A stretch of DNA of 64,000 bases from UBA1275 sp038124025 (GTDB lineage: Bacteria; Bacteroidota; Rhodothermia; Balneolales; Balneolaceae), in contig JAYPBC010000010.1 in NCBI GenBank assembly GCA_038124025.1, forward strand, positions 1 to 64,000, written 5' to 3'. Shown piece after piece: positions 42,442 to 52,303 of this stretch. The notes under the pieces were generated by a model. It had not been told where the DNA came from. It worked only from the letters and a program-made list of their open reading frames with translations, and made no database searches. Position 1 is the stretch's first letter; each line of letters begins with the position of its first letter. Made by a program: the position numbers and the translations under genes.

Positions 42442-44244
42442 ATGAAATCAGCGCAGAAAAAGACTACAGGAGCCGAAGAAATACACTGGGATCTGGGTGA
42501 TTTATATGCGGAAATCGACGATCCAGCATTTGCTAATGACCAAGTAAACGTACTAGAACGAGCCCAATCTTTTGCCACAAAATACCGGGGACGAATTGCG
42601 GATCTAGCAGCCTCAGAATTTTTAGCATTGCTCAATGAATATGAGGCTATCCAAGATATGGCTGGCAAAATCGGATCTTTTGCTTACTTATTATGGAGTA
42701 CGAATACACAAGATGCAGCGTATGGGAAAACCGTTCAATCAACCAACGAGCTAGGCTCCAAGCTAAGTCAGGTGATGGTATTCTTTCGCGTAGAATGGTT
42801 AGCTCTTGACGAACAGCAAGCTCAGCAGCTAATCAATGACCCTATTTTAAGCAAATATACCCACTATTTAGAGTCATCCCGCTCTTACAAGCCCCACTCA
42901 CTTAGCGAAGAGCAAGAGCAAATACTTTCAGCCAAGAGTGTAACTGGGCAGAGTGCATGGGTACGCTACTTTGACGAGACCTTGGGGTCGGCAACCTTTC
43001 ATTATGACGGGGAGGAAAAATCAGAGCAAGAAGTATTAAGCCTTCTGCATCATCCAAATAGAGAGGTTCGTAAAGAAGCTCATGCCTCGTTATCAGACGG
43101 GTTTAGTAAACTTTCTCGTAGTTTGACCTTCATATTCAATACGTTACTTGCAGATAAAGCCACCAATGATGAATTGCGTGGTTACCCATCGTGGATTTAT
43201 GCTCGTAATTTATCCAATGAAACCGATGACAAAACGGTAAATGCGCTAGTTCAAGCGGTAACTGGGCATTATCAATGGGCGCAGAGATACTACAGCCTGA
43301 AGTCTAAGCTTATTGGCATAGAAGACTTTAAAGATTACGACAGATATGCACCTTTGAAAAAGACCGAGACCATAGTTCCTTGGGAGCAAGCACGTTCAAT
43401 GGTGTTGGATGCATATGAAGAATTTAGTCCAAAGATGGCAGAGATCGCCAGGCGTTTTTTTGATGAAAAATGGATTGATGCGGCAATACAAACGGGTAAA
43501 AGAGGGGGGGCTTATTCGGCGGGTACCGTTCCTTCAGTTCATCCATATGTGTTTATGAATTATGATGGCCGATTGCGTGATGTACAGACCTTAGCCCATG
43601 AGTTGGGACATGGTGTACATCAATTCCTTTCCAGGAAACAAGGAGCCCTTCAATCTAGCACTCCCTTGACCACCGCAGAAACAGCTTCCGTATTTGGTGA
43701 AATGTTGGTATTCCAACGACTCTTAAAACAGATTAATGATCCTATGGAAGAATTGGCCTTGTTAATGGGTAAAATTGATGATACGATCGCAACCGTATTC
43801 CGGCAAATTTCCATGAACCGATTCGAAGAGGCCATGCATACGGCACGGCGAGAAGAAGGAGAACTTACCACTGAGCGGTTTTCTGAACTTTGGAACAATG
43901 AGCAAGAAAAACTATATGGATCTTCAGTTGAACTTACTCCAGAATACCGTCACTGGTGGTGTTACATTCCCCATTTCTTGCATACACCTGGGTATGTATA
44001 TGCCTATGCCTTTGGTGAACTTTTGGTTCTTGCATTGTATGAGGAGTATCAAGAAAAACCCGATGGTTTTGCCGACCGTTATCTGACATTATTAGAAGCG
44101 GGAGGCTCTGAATGGCCACATGAACTCATTGCGCGGATGGGGCTGGACATACAAGATCCAGAATTCTGGCAAAAGGGTTTGGCGTCCTTTGAACGCATAA
44201 TACTACGAGCAGAGGAACTGTACGCACAGATCCAAAGCCAATAG
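42442..44244 (+). CDS. M3 family oligoendopeptidase
   Basis: I start at ATG 42442 (MKSAQKKTTGAEEIHWDLG); the frame is open further upstream without conserved residues. The 600-aa zinc metallopeptidase has the gluzincin motif AHELGHGVHQ and the third ligand region around TAETASVFGEMLVF. EEIHWDLGDLYAEID at the start and GTVPSVHPYVFMNYDG match the PepF/M3B group. It lacks a signal peptide, so it is cytoplasmic and probably trims peptides left by larger proteases. It is divergent from kgd and transcribed before the GAF/deoB pair, from which it is separated by 59 nt. Confidence 0.92.
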   Translation: MKSAQKKTTGAEEIHWDLGDLYAEIDDPAFANDQVNVLERAQSFATKYRGRIADLAASEFLALLNEYEAIQDMAGKIGSFAYLLWSTNTQDAAYGKTVQSTNELGSKLSQVMVFFRVEWLALDEQQAQQLINDPILSKYTHYLESSRSYKPHSLSEEQEQILSAKSVTGQSAWVRYFDETLGSATFHYDGEEKSEQEVLSLLHHPNREVRKEAHASLSDGFSKLSRSLTFIFNTLLADKATNDELRGYPSWIYARNLSNETDDKTVNALVQAVTGHYQWAQRYYSLKSKLIGIEDFKDYDRYAPLKKTETIVPWEQARSMVLDAYEEFSPKMAEIARRFFDEKWIDAAIQTGKRGGAYSAGTVPSVHPYVFMNYDGRLRDVQTLAHELGHGVHQFLSRKQGALQSSTPLTTAETASVFGEMLVFQRLLKQINDPMEELALLMGKIDDTIATVFRQISMNRFEEAMHTARREEGELTTERFSELWNNEQEKLYGSSVELTPEYRHWWCYIPHFLHTPGYVYAYAFGELLVLALYEEYQEKPDGFADRYLTLLEAGGSEWPHELIARMGLDIQDPEFWQKGLASFERIILRAEELYAQIQSQ

Positions 44245-44303
44245 CTAAATAAAGAGGTGAAAGTCAATACTCAAGATACTATCTTACGGTAAATTACCCC
44301 CCT

Positions 44304-45767
44304 ATGAGTTTAGACCGACAAGAAAAAGCATTACGTGAATTCAAGCAAATAATTGCTGATTTAGTACACTTACTGCGTGCTTCAACCAGTTCTCAATTAG
44401 CGTATATGTGTTGGGTAAACCAGTCAAGACAGCAGTTCGTATGGGAAACTCATAGTACTCGTTTGAGTAATGTCATGTTCAAGGACCGAGTTAATTTTCA
44501 CCATCATTTTTTGGACGACTACAAAGAGCTTGATGAGCTAATAAAGTTGAGAATTGGGGAAGATATTTCTAAAGCAAAATTAGGCCATTATTTTAGTGTT
44601 GTACATGCAAAAAGTATGTTAATTATCCCATTTATTAATAAAGGAGAGACAGTAGGGCTTACGGTACTTGAATCGGATCAGGATTTGGACGAGGAGGCCT
44701 CACTTGATGCTATCTACTCCTATAATAATGCGATGGTTAATGTGCTGGACACCTACCTTGAGGTAGTAGATTTACACGAGCAGCAAAAGGAGTGGGAGGA
44801 ATACGAAGAATCTTTATCAAACGTGCATTCACGTTTGAACAAAGTAGAAGTAATCACCACCTGTTTGGATGAGATGCAATTCTTGCTACCCAACGGAGGA
44901 GTTAGTTTTTTGTGTTCTGCTATGGATCAATGGACCATCGCCCTTAATGCCAAATTTGCAAAAAATGCGCCTTATGTCGGCCTTGGGGTGGATGATAAAA
45001 GCGCTGTTAGGGACGCTTTAGAAAAGGGTGCCCCTGTGTTTAATATGCATTTCAACTCGAATCCAAAGTTGGTTTCTGCCTATGAAAGCAGAACCGAGGG
45101 AGCGAGCTATGTACTGCCACTTTTAGTACACGAACGTCGACAGGGTGCCTTTATAGCATACGATAAAGATCCACTAAGTTTTAAAGAATCCACTAAGCAT
45201 AAATTGGCTAATTTGGCTCGAGTAGCATCCTTGCAGTTGCAGAGTAACACCCGTAAATCCACCATGGAGGAAGATATTTTCACTGAAAAATATCAAGCTT
45301 TAGTCACAGAGCTTTGGGAAAAGTCGGTGGAGCATGAGTTGTACCGGTTACGCACCGACACTGAACGACATAGCTGGATGGGACTTGTGACTTTAGAAAA
45401 TCTTTCTTCGTTTCGTACTCGTTTTAGAATGGAAGAGCTTCAACGAATGCAACGAGACATCGTGCGTTTTTTGAATCCTTACCGGTTCCAGCAAAAAGGA
45501 TATATCGGATTCCAATCAGATTACATATACAGTTTCATCATCCAGAGCAATAAAGAAACAGCATTAGAAGAATGGGTAGAACAAACTCGTTCCAAAGTTG
45601 CTCATGGGTTAAAACTGAGTTCCGGCATGAATATCACGGTTTCCTTCAAGTTCGGGGCCGTAAAATTACGTGCTGAATATCCAAACGCATATGAAGTGCT
45701 CAGTACAGCCAAGCAGCAGCTAGCAGAGGTGGCAAAAAATCAGCAAATACACCTCCAGGTGTCTTAA
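44304..45767 (+). CDS. GAF-domain protein with a degenerate GGDEF-like C-terminus
   Basis: The 487-aa cytoplasmic protein appears to have a GAF-like domain (~15-150, FSVVHAKSMLIIPFINKGETVGLTVL), a short coiled coil (~155-185) and a second GAF-like domain (~190-320, ASYVLPLLVHERRQGAFIAYD). A C-terminal ~140-residue region has the shape of a diguanylate cyclase. GFQSDYIYSFII stands where RxGGDEFxxLL would be, NITVSFKFGAVKLRA where the TVSxGxA strand would be, and YEVLSTAKQQLAEVAKN where the LLxxADxALYxAK helix would be. The catalytic GGDEF residues are gone, so c-di-GMP synthesis is excluded and a sensing role is possible. Its stop overlaps the deoB start (TAATG). Confidence 0.68.
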   Translation: MSLDRQEKALREFKQIIADLVHLLRASTSSQLAYMCWVNQSRQQFVWETHSTRLSNVMFKDRVNFHHHFLDDYKELDELIKLRIGEDISKAKLGHYFSVVHAKSMLIIPFINKGETVGLTVLESDQDLDEEASLDAIYSYNNAMVNVLDTYLEVVDLHEQQKEWEEYEESLSNVHSRLNKVEVITTCLDEMQFLLPNGGVSFLCSAMDQWTIALNAKFAKNAPYVGLGVDDKSAVRDALEKGAPVFNMHFNSNPKLVSAYESRTEGASYVLPLLVHERRQGAFIAYDKDPLSFKESTKHKLANLARVASLQLQSNTRKSTMEEDIFTEKYQALVTELWEKSVEHELYRLRTDTERHSWMGLVTLENLSSFRTRFRMEELQRMQRDIVRFLNPYRFQQKGYIGFQSDYIYSFIIQSNKETALEEWVEQTRSKVAHGLKLSSGMNITVSFKFGAVKLRAEYPNAYEVLSTAKQQLAEVAKNQQIHLQVS

Positions 45768-46924
45768 TGAAACGGGTTATTTTATTGATTGTGGACGGAT
45801 GGGGTGTGGGGGCCCAGGAGGACGCAGAAGAGTATGGAGACCAATTGGCTCACACAATGGGACATGTTAGCGAAACTACAATGCTCAAGCTCCCTAATTT
45901 CCAAAAAATGGGCTTGGGCAATATCATTAAACTCGCTAGTATTCCTCCTGCAACAGCGCCAGTTACTAGTTATGGTAAACTTCGCGAGCTATCAAGTGGT
46001 AAAGACTCAACAACTGGGCACTGGGAACTTGCAGGAATAATCTTAGAGAAAGCTTTTCCAACTTACCCAAATGGCTTCCCAAAAAAGTTAATCCATTCTT
46101 TCTGCCAAGAAATAGCTAAGGAAGATGTTTTGTGTAATGCTCCATATTCTGGAACCAATGTACTTGCAGATTATGGGGTTGAACACATGAAAACGGGTTT
46201 ACCTATTGTATATACATCGGCTGATAGTGTGTTTCAAATTGCTACCCATGAGGATGTTGTCCCAATCGAAACCCTGTATGAGTGGTGCGAATGGGCTCGA
46301 AATGACTTGTTAATTGGCGAGCATGAAGTAGGTCGAGTAATCGCAAGGCCGTTTACAGGAACAGCGTCAAGCTTCGGTAGGATTTCACATAAACGGCACG
46401 ATTGGTCCGCTGCGCCACCTAAAAATCATCTTGTCAAGGAACTGCAGAGTAAAGGGCATACAACAGCTTCTATTGGAAAAGTTGCAGACTTATTTAATGG
46501 TGAAGGGTTTGACACTGTGTATCCAACCAATGGTAATACCGATGGCATCGAGCGTATCCTCGAGCGATTACGTGCTATGGAAGAGGAATTTATTTTCATC
46601 AACCTGATTGACACGGATCAATTATATGGTCATCGCTTAGATCCAAGTGGCTATGCAGAAGCACTAAAGGAAATTGATTCAGCTTTGCCCAAAATAATGG
46701 ATGAGCTAACCGGCGAAGATCTCTTAATCATTACTGGAGATCATGGGAATGACCCATGTGTACAGAGTACCGATCACACCCGGGAGTTTGTTCCCGTTTT
46801 TGTTTACGGCAAGCAAGTTGCCGCTAAAAATCTTGGGCTGCGGAATGGGTTTAATCAAATAGCAGCTAGTGTCATGGATTTCTTCGGGTATGAAAAAACT
46901 TTTGGCCCTGAAAGTTTACTTTGA
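45767..46924 (+). CDS. deoB: Phosphopentomutase
   Basis: The 385-aa member of the alkaline phosphatase superfamily shows the metal Asp in MKRVILLIVDGWGVG, the phosphothreonine loop GKDSTTGHWEL, FINLIDTDQLYGHR, LIITGDHGNDP and the metal His in STDHTREFVP. It converts (deoxy)ribose-1-phosphate to the 5-phosphate. Together with the pyrimidine-nucleoside phosphorylase encoded at 8310 it completes a nucleoside salvage route. The ATG at 45767 shares one base with the stop of the GAF protein, so translation is probably coupled. Confidence 0.94.
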   Translation: MKRVILLIVDGWGVGAQEDAEEYGDQLAHTMGHVSETTMLKLPNFQKMGLGNIIKLASIPPATAPVTSYGKLRELSSGKDSTTGHWELAGIILEKAFPTYPNGFPKKLIHSFCQEIAKEDVLCNAPYSGTNVLADYGVEHMKTGLPIVYTSADSVFQIATHEDVVPIETLYEWCEWARNDLLIGEHEVGRVIARPFTGTASSFGRISHKRHDWSAAPPKNHLVKELQSKGHTTASIGKVADLFNGEGFDTVYPTNGNTDGIERILERLRAMEEEFIFINLIDTDQLYGHRLDPSGYAEALKEIDSALPKIMDELTGEDLLIITGDHGNDPCVQSTDHTREFVPVFVYGKQVAAKNLGLRNGFNQIAASVMDFFGYEKTFGPESLL

Positions 46925-47072
46925 TAGTGCTGCATAATAACTGTATTAAAGGCTACGAAAAGTGAATTTTTTCCGTATATTTAAACTTGCCTAGATTGTA
47001 ACATAAACATTGTATTACTATTCATAAAATCTACGCACCATGTAGATGTGACTATTACACTGATATAACACC

Positions 47073-47080
47073 TACATTTG
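47073..47080 (+). promoter_or_regulatory. Possible -7 box upstream of rpoD
   Basis: TACATTTG fits the Bacteroidota TAnnTTTG element and lies 32 nt before the rpoD GTG. No clear -33 TTTG is visible at the expected spacing, so this is weak. Confidence 0.25.
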
Positions 47081-47111
47081 TTCTGAACAATTCGAATTAA
47101 ATTTTATTATT

Positions 47112-47966
47112 GTGGCAAAAAGCTCAGGCATTTCTACCCGTGAATCTGAATCACTAGACCGCTATCTACACGAAATTGGTAAAGAAAAGCTAATTACCCC
47201 GGATGATGAAGTTCGTCTAGCCAAAGAAATTCAAAAAGGCAGTCAAAGAGCGCTTGAAGATTTAACCAAAGCCAACCTGCGTTTTGTGGTATCTGTTGCT
47301 AAACAATATCAGAATCAAGGCTTATCATTAGGTGATCTGATTAATGAAGGGAACTTGGGTCTTATTAAGGCAGCCAAGCGATTTGATGAAACCCGTGGAT
47401 TTAAGTTTATTTCATATGCAGTTTGGTGGATTCGTCAATCCATTCTCCAAGCATTAGCCGAGCAAAGTAGAATTGTCCGGTTGCCCCTAAATCGGGTTGG
47501 CGCACTGAACAAAATAGGGAAAGAGCTTTCAAAACTTGAGCAAGAGTATGAGCGATTACCATCGGCGCACGAGCTAGCAGAAAGTCTAGAAATGACCGTC
47601 GGAGAAGTGGCAGACACCCTAAAAATATCAGGTCGGCATCTATCAATGGACGCGCCATTCGCCCAAGGAGAAGATAATCGCTTACTTGATGTTCTTGAAA
47701 ACGAAGAAATACCCAATCCAGATTTTGAACTTATGGGTGAATCCCTTAAGGTTGAAATCGAACGTGCTCTTTCAAAATTGACAAAGCGAGAGGCAGAAGT
47801 TATTCGGCTTTACTTTGGCATTGGTCGTGAGCACTCTTTAACGCTCGAAGAGATTGGAGAGCGTTTTGACCTGACTAGGGAACGAGTGCGCCAAATAAAA
47901 GAAAAAGCTCTTCGTAAGCTACGTCACCACAACCGTAGTGCAGCCTTACGCGTGTATCTAGGCTAA
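47112..47966 (+). CDS. rpoD: Primary sigma factor SigA/RpoD, short form
   Basis: The 284-aa sigma-70 factor has region 1.2 (DSLDRYLHEIGKEKLI), region 2 (LTKANLRFVVSVAKQYQNQG, DLINEGNLGLIKAAKRFDE, FKFISYAVWWIRQSI), region 3 (ELAESLEMTVGEVADTL) and the region 4 helix-turn-helix (LTLEEIGERFDLTRERVRQI). The long acidic region 1.1 of proteobacterial RpoD is missing, as is normal in Bacteroidota and relatives. It starts with GTG at 47112. It should recognise the TTTG/TAnnTTTG promoters of this group. Confidence 0.95.
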   Translation: MAKSSGISTRESESLDRYLHEIGKEKLITPDDEVRLAKEIQKGSQRALEDLTKANLRFVVSVAKQYQNQGLSLGDLINEGNLGLIKAAKRFDETRGFKFISYAVWWIRQSILQALAEQSRIVRLPLNRVGALNKIGKELSKLEQEYERLPSAHELAESLEMTVGEVADTLKISGRHLSMDAPFAQGEDNRLLDVLENEEIPNPDFELMGESLKVEIERALSKLTKREAEVIRLYFGIGREHSLTLEEIGERFDLTRERVRQIKEKALRKLRHHNRSAALRVYLG

Positions 47967-48010
47967 GAAAACGTCAAACAGTCCATTGGTAAGATGCGTG
48001 ATCTAATTGC

Positions 48011-49174
48011 TCAGGTCATATCGTGAGCGTTTATGAATATGGGATTCATTGTATTTCCATCGTTCTTTTCGAACATCTTTTCTTGACCGATACCCACAAA
48101 CACTCGCTTAACTACAGAAATATTACCGGTATCTCCTATTTTGTTTAACGCACCCCAAGAAATAGATGCTCGTAATTGGTTACGGTGTGGACTTTCTTTA
48201 GACAACCAAATCATCCCGGTATGAACCTTTTCTTTGGCTAAGGCATGCTCCAAAATAGACTCAAAGCGGCGTTCATGTCCTTGTTTAAACCAAATATAGT
48301 CAGCTGATACAAAGTGAAATATGTGACCTGGTATAAGTTGACGAAGATATGGTAAGCGATCGACTCGCCATCTGCGCAAGAAAGAAAAATGGTCAGGAAG
48401 CTGTTCTACATCCCATCGGTGCCTCATTATTCGTGCCATAGCCAGCCATTCCCCATGCACCTTGTATCCCAAAAAATATCCTTGTTCCTTTAGCCCTTCG
48501 GTATGATAGGCTTCATAGCCATCGTAGAATTCTTTCAATGTAGCCCTACTTTCTTGAACTTCTTCGGGTGTTAATAGGCATACTTCGGAATGCAGTGAAG
48601 GGCTGAATCGATGGAACAAAAAAGTGTTAATCTCTTGTACTTTCGTAAAACCGAATCGCTTGCAAAGCTTCATGGATTGATGATTTTTATTTTCCACAAA
48701 AGCATAAGCGGGAAGGATCTGCGACGAAGTTAAGGTATTTGCAAATTCTTCTAAATGCTCAAGAAGTATCCTTTGAAGCTTAGTTCTACTCTGGCTATAA
48801 CTTTGAACCTCATGACTACGCTGGCTATGACTTTGTTGTTCTGGTCGAAGAAAACTCGTTTTTAGGTCCCTTTCAAGGGAATACGTTTTATTAGTTTTAG
48901 GATAACCTTGGGTTCTTGTTATGTACAGATATCTAATATATAGCCACCGCTTAGATTGTATGTCGGTTCTATCAACAAGTCCTACAACTCCAATAAGTTT
49001 TTTATTTCTAGACAAACAGAGAAAATGGAGTTTCTCATCCTCAAGGTTTAGGTTTTTTTCCCTGTGGACTCGATATTGAATTCCACCAGGGCTACCTATG
49101 AGAGCGGTATGCAGAAAATCTTTAATTTCCTTGTCGAAGTCACGAAGTGTAATTGAAAAATCTGGTGTGCTCAC
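48011..49174 (-). CDS. GNAT-like acetyltransferase domain protein with extra C-terminal domain
   Basis: This 387-aa protein has an N-terminal GNAT-like fold with LHFLCLSRNKKLIGVVGLVD, a domain-swapped-looking YIRYLYITR strand and the substrate half AFVENKNHQSMKLCKRFGF. Within it (~residues 110-135) is a hydrophilic insertion made of a 10-residue repeat (QSHSQRSHE/VQSYSQSRT), encoded by a 30-bp DNA repeat (48786-48805 and 48816-48835). The C-terminal half (~200-387) may be a second diverged GNAT-like domain (YKVHGEWLAMARIM, RVFVGIGQEKM). Substrate unknown. It is divergent from the sensor kinase gene (75 nt), with no evident functional link. Confidence 0.68.
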   Translation of the reverse strand: MSTPDFSITLRDFDKEIKDFLHTALIGSPGGIQYRVHREKNLNLEDEKLHFLCLSRNKKLIGVVGLVDRTDIQSKRWLYIRYLYITRTQGYPKTNKTYSLERDLKTSFLRPEQQSHSQRSHEVQSYSQSRTKLQRILLEHLEEFANTLTSSQILPAYAFVENKNHQSMKLCKRFGFTKVQEINTFLFHRFSPSLHSEVCLLTPEEVQESRATLKEFYDGYEAYHTEGLKEQGYFLGYKVHGEWLAMARIMRHRWDVEQLPDHFSFLRRWRVDRLPYLRQLIPGHIFHFVSADYIWFKQGHERRFESILEHALAKEKVHTGMIWLSKESPHRNQLRASISWGALNKIGDTGNISVVKRVFVGIGQEKMFEKNDGNTMNPIFINAHDMT

Positions 49175-49248
49175 GTAGGCTGTTTATTGTTGAATAGAAA
49201 GAAGCCACTCAGTCCACATAAATAACATTAAGCTTAGTATATTGCAAT

Positions 49249-52200
49249 ATGTACAGCGAAAAAGAAATCCATTTTACTAGTGAAAAACGGGCTCAACTAC
49301 CAATTATATGGAGGGTTTCTAAACCGGTTTTCAATGCTATCAGGGGGGTCTTAGTATTTCTATTTTGTCATATAGGGGTGGGTTCTGCCCAAGAATACGC
49401 ATTTCGCAACTATTCTATTGGGCAAGGGTTAAGTGAGTCGGTGGTAAACACACTAATCCAAGACGAAAAAGGCTACATATGGATGGGGACAGGTTTTGGT
49501 TTAAACCGGTTCGATGGGCATGATTTCATACCCTATTTTCAAGAAGACGGTTTAAAAAGTGCTCAAATTAATACGCTGTATAAAGATGAAGGTAACAAAC
49601 TGTGGATAGGTACCTCACAGGGGCTTCATTGGTATTCCCAAAGAACAGATAGCATTCATTATGTCTCAAACGTACCTGCTAAGTCAATAATTAGTATATT
49701 TGAGGATTCCCAGAACCGATTATGGCTAGGCACTGAGGAGGAAGGCATCTATATGTATACTCCTAAACCTACTAAAGCACTTAGGCATCTTAACCCAGCT
49801 ACTTTAACCTTCAATGGGCCTGTCCGGAAAATTATTGATATGGACTCGACTTATTTGTTAGTGTCACGATCAGGTTTGTATGAATTAGTGCCAAATAGTC
49901 GTTCAGATTCAACCTCATTTGATATTAGGACGGTTAGCCAAGATTCACGCTTTAGAGATGCTGTCATAGATACCGTTAATAACCTTGTTTGGATTGGATC
50001 ACGAGATGGGTTACATCACTATAAAGATGGTCAACTTGTCCATTATGAACGGAATATTTCAGGTCTGGCGTCTAGAATTCAAGCCTTAGAACTTGACCAA
50101 GATGGTACCCTATGGATGGGGACCGAAGATGGATTGTTGCACCAAAGAGAGAACGGGTTAATACGATACGGGAGTCAGGAAGGCTTGTCTAATACCTTGA
50201 TAAATGATCTTTATTTTGATGATGAAGGTATTTTATGGGTTAGCACTTATGGAGGAGGAGCTAATGTTTTTCTGGGGGAATATGTGGTTAATTATGACCT
50301 CTCGAATACCCTTAGTAATAATTTAGTTACAAGCTTCATCGAAAAGAAAAATGGAGACCTTTGGATAGGAAGCTATGGAGGTGGTGTCCAAATTTTATCC
50401 AAAGATTTTGCCAGTTTTACCACTTCAAGTGACACACGATCCCAACTAGCTACCTCCAAGTGGCCAGTTTTACAGAATCTACCGGATCAACGTGTGTACC
50501 ACCTAAGTCAGGATCCAAATGGAAGAACTTGGATAGGAATGCGAGAAGCATTGAGTTACTTTAGAAATGATAAGGTTGTGACGGTTGAGGAAGAGCATTT
50601 TCCATACCGTAAAATAAGACATATCAGATGGGCCAATTCATCCACCATGTGGGTAAGCACCTATGATCATGGGCTAATAAAGGTTGAATACACCGATCTT
50701 TATAGTCCTGAGACTTGGTCCTTAACTCAATTCAGCACCCAAATCCCAACTTGGCCATCAAACACGGTGTTAAAGAGCATAGAGGATAGGAACGGTACAA
50801 TTTGGGTGGCTACCTATGCTGGAGTCGTTGAATTGAATCAGGATGGAATGATTCGGACTTGGGGATTGGCAGAAGGGTTACCCAATGTATCGGTCATGGG
50901 GGTTATGGAAGACAGTCAGGGACGTATTTGGGCGCACACATTTGGGGGATTAGCTAAGATTAGTCAAAATGAGCTTGTGCCAATAACCGAAAAGGATGGA
51001 TTGCCTAGTCGAGTTTGCTATTTTTTATATGAGGATACTCAAAACTCCAATCTGCTTTGGATTGGAACCAACGGTGGGCTCATTAAATATAATGTCCAAG
51101 ATAGCACCTTTAAAACAATCACCCAGGAAGAGGGTTTAATAAGTAATGAAATGAATTTGGGGGCATTTTATGAAGATTCCCAAGGTCAATTTTGGTTAGG
51201 TACCGTTGAAGGATTATCAAAGTTTGATCCCAAAAGATATCGAGGCAATGAGGTATCACCTAGGGTGCATATTGAGGAAGTACTGATCTCTGGTGTAAAC
51301 GTGAATCTACTCACTACTGAAAAATTACGAACAGATTTTAATCAGAATTTTTTTGAAGTAGCATTTATAGGGCTTAATTATACGGCTCCCGACCAGCTCT
51401 ATTATCGTTATAGGTTAGCTGGGCTAGAAGAACAATGGCAACAAACAAAAAATACCTCACTTCGGTATTCTAGTCTACCATCAGGAGATTATACCTTTCA
51501 GGTTCAATCGCTAAATTCAAATGGGCTAGTAAGTCAAGAAATAGCAGAGGTACGGTTCAAGGTAAAACCACCTATTTACCAAAATATATGGTTTTGGACG
51601 GGTATAATAATGTTAATTGCTTGGGTATTGTACTTAATTCGTCGAACCGCAATGGTAACTAAACTAGTCGACATGGAACGAATGCGCGTTCGAATTGCGA
51701 GCGATTTACATGATGATGTAGGAGCAAGTCTAACTGAAATTGCTCTACAATCCGATTTTTTGCTAGCAGGCACGGTCCAACGAGAATTAAAAGATTCCCT
51801 CACTCAAATAGGACGACAATGTCGAAAAATTGTAGGAAGTCTGGATGATATTGTTTGGTCTATTGATGCTCGGAACGATTCCTTAGGTGATTTAACCGAC
51901 CGTATACAGGATTATGCCTTAGGCGTTCTTGATTTGATGCAATTTGATATAGAATATGCTTTTGATTCACTTCCCATGGAAAAGAAAATTCCTGTTGAAA
52001 TAAGGGAAAACACGTATCTAATTATAAAAGAAGCCTTGAATAATGTGGTTAAATACTCTAATGGAGACCGGGTAGTTATTAGACTCACACTAGAAGAACA
52101 TACCCTAAATGCAGTAGTTTCCGATAATGGATATGCTATTACGAATTCAAAAAAAACAGGTCATGGGTTGCGTAACATGGAAATGCGAGCGCAAAGAATG

Positions 52201-52269
52201 AATGGAATTCTTACTATAGATAATAAGGATGGCTTTTCTGTTTCTTTACAGGTTCCATTAAGTAACTAG
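49249..52269 (+). CDS. Periplasmic-propeller sensor histidine kinase (NarL-type)
   Basis: The 1006-aa membrane sensor has an N-terminal signal segment (GVLVFLFCHIGVGSAQ) and two seven-bladed Reg_prop propellers (~45-680) with repeats of the type GYIWMGTGFGLNRFDG and GTLWMGTEDGLLH. A Y_Y_Y domain follows (~690-770, YRYRLAGLEEQWQ), then one membrane helix (IWFWTGIIMLIAWVLYLI). The cytoplasmic kinase has a HisKA_3 box with His821 in SDLHDDVGASLTE and an ATPase lid KEALNNVVKYSN, VSDNGYA, GHGLRNMEMRA. Such sensors often detect oligosaccharides. Unlike hybrid HTCS proteins it has no built-in receiver or AraC domain; the regulator is the next gene. Confidence 0.92.
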   Translation: MYSEKEIHFTSEKRAQLPIIWRVSKPVFNAIRGVLVFLFCHIGVGSAQEYAFRNYSIGQGLSESVVNTLIQDEKGYIWMGTGFGLNRFDGHDFIPYFQEDGLKSAQINTLYKDEGNKLWIGTSQGLHWYSQRTDSIHYVSNVPAKSIISIFEDSQNRLWLGTEEEGIYMYTPKPTKALRHLNPATLTFNGPVRKIIDMDSTYLLVSRSGLYELVPNSRSDSTSFDIRTVSQDSRFRDAVIDTVNNLVWIGSRDGLHHYKDGQLVHYERNISGLASRIQALELDQDGTLWMGTEDGLLHQRENGLIRYGSQEGLSNTLINDLYFDDEGILWVSTYGGGANVFLGEYVVNYDLSNTLSNNLVTSFIEKKNGDLWIGSYGGGVQILSKDFASFTTSSDTRSQLATSKWPVLQNLPDQRVYHLSQDPNGRTWIGMREALSYFRNDKVVTVEEEHFPYRKIRHIRWANSSTMWVSTYDHGLIKVEYTDLYSPETWSLTQFSTQIPTWPSNTVLKSIEDRNGTIWVATYAGVVELNQDGMIRTWGLAEGLPNVSVMGVMEDSQGRIWAHTFGGLAKISQNELVPITEKDGLPSRVCYFLYEDTQNSNLLWIGTNGGLIKYNVQDSTFKTITQEEGLISNEMNLGAFYEDSQGQFWLGTVEGLSKFDPKRYRGNEVSPRVHIEEVLISGVNVNLLTTEKLRTDFNQNFFEVAFIGLNYTAPDQLYYRYRLAGLEEQWQQTKNTSLRYSSLPSGDYTFQVQSLNSNGLVSQEIAEVRFKVKPPIYQNIWFWTGIIMLIAWVLYLIRRTAMVTKLVDMERMRVRIASDLHDDVGASLTEIALQSDFLLAGTVQRELKDSLTQIGRQCRKIVGSLDDIVWSIDARNDSLGDLTDRIQDYALGVLDLMQFDIEYAFDSLPMEKKIPVEIRENTYLIIKEALNNVVKYSNGDRVVIRLTLEEHTLNAVVSDNGYAITNSKKTGHGLRNMEMRAQRMNGILTIDNKDGFSVSLQVPLSN

Positions 52270-52303
52270 CAATAGGCGTTCATACGCTCCTAAAATAAGT
52301 CAC

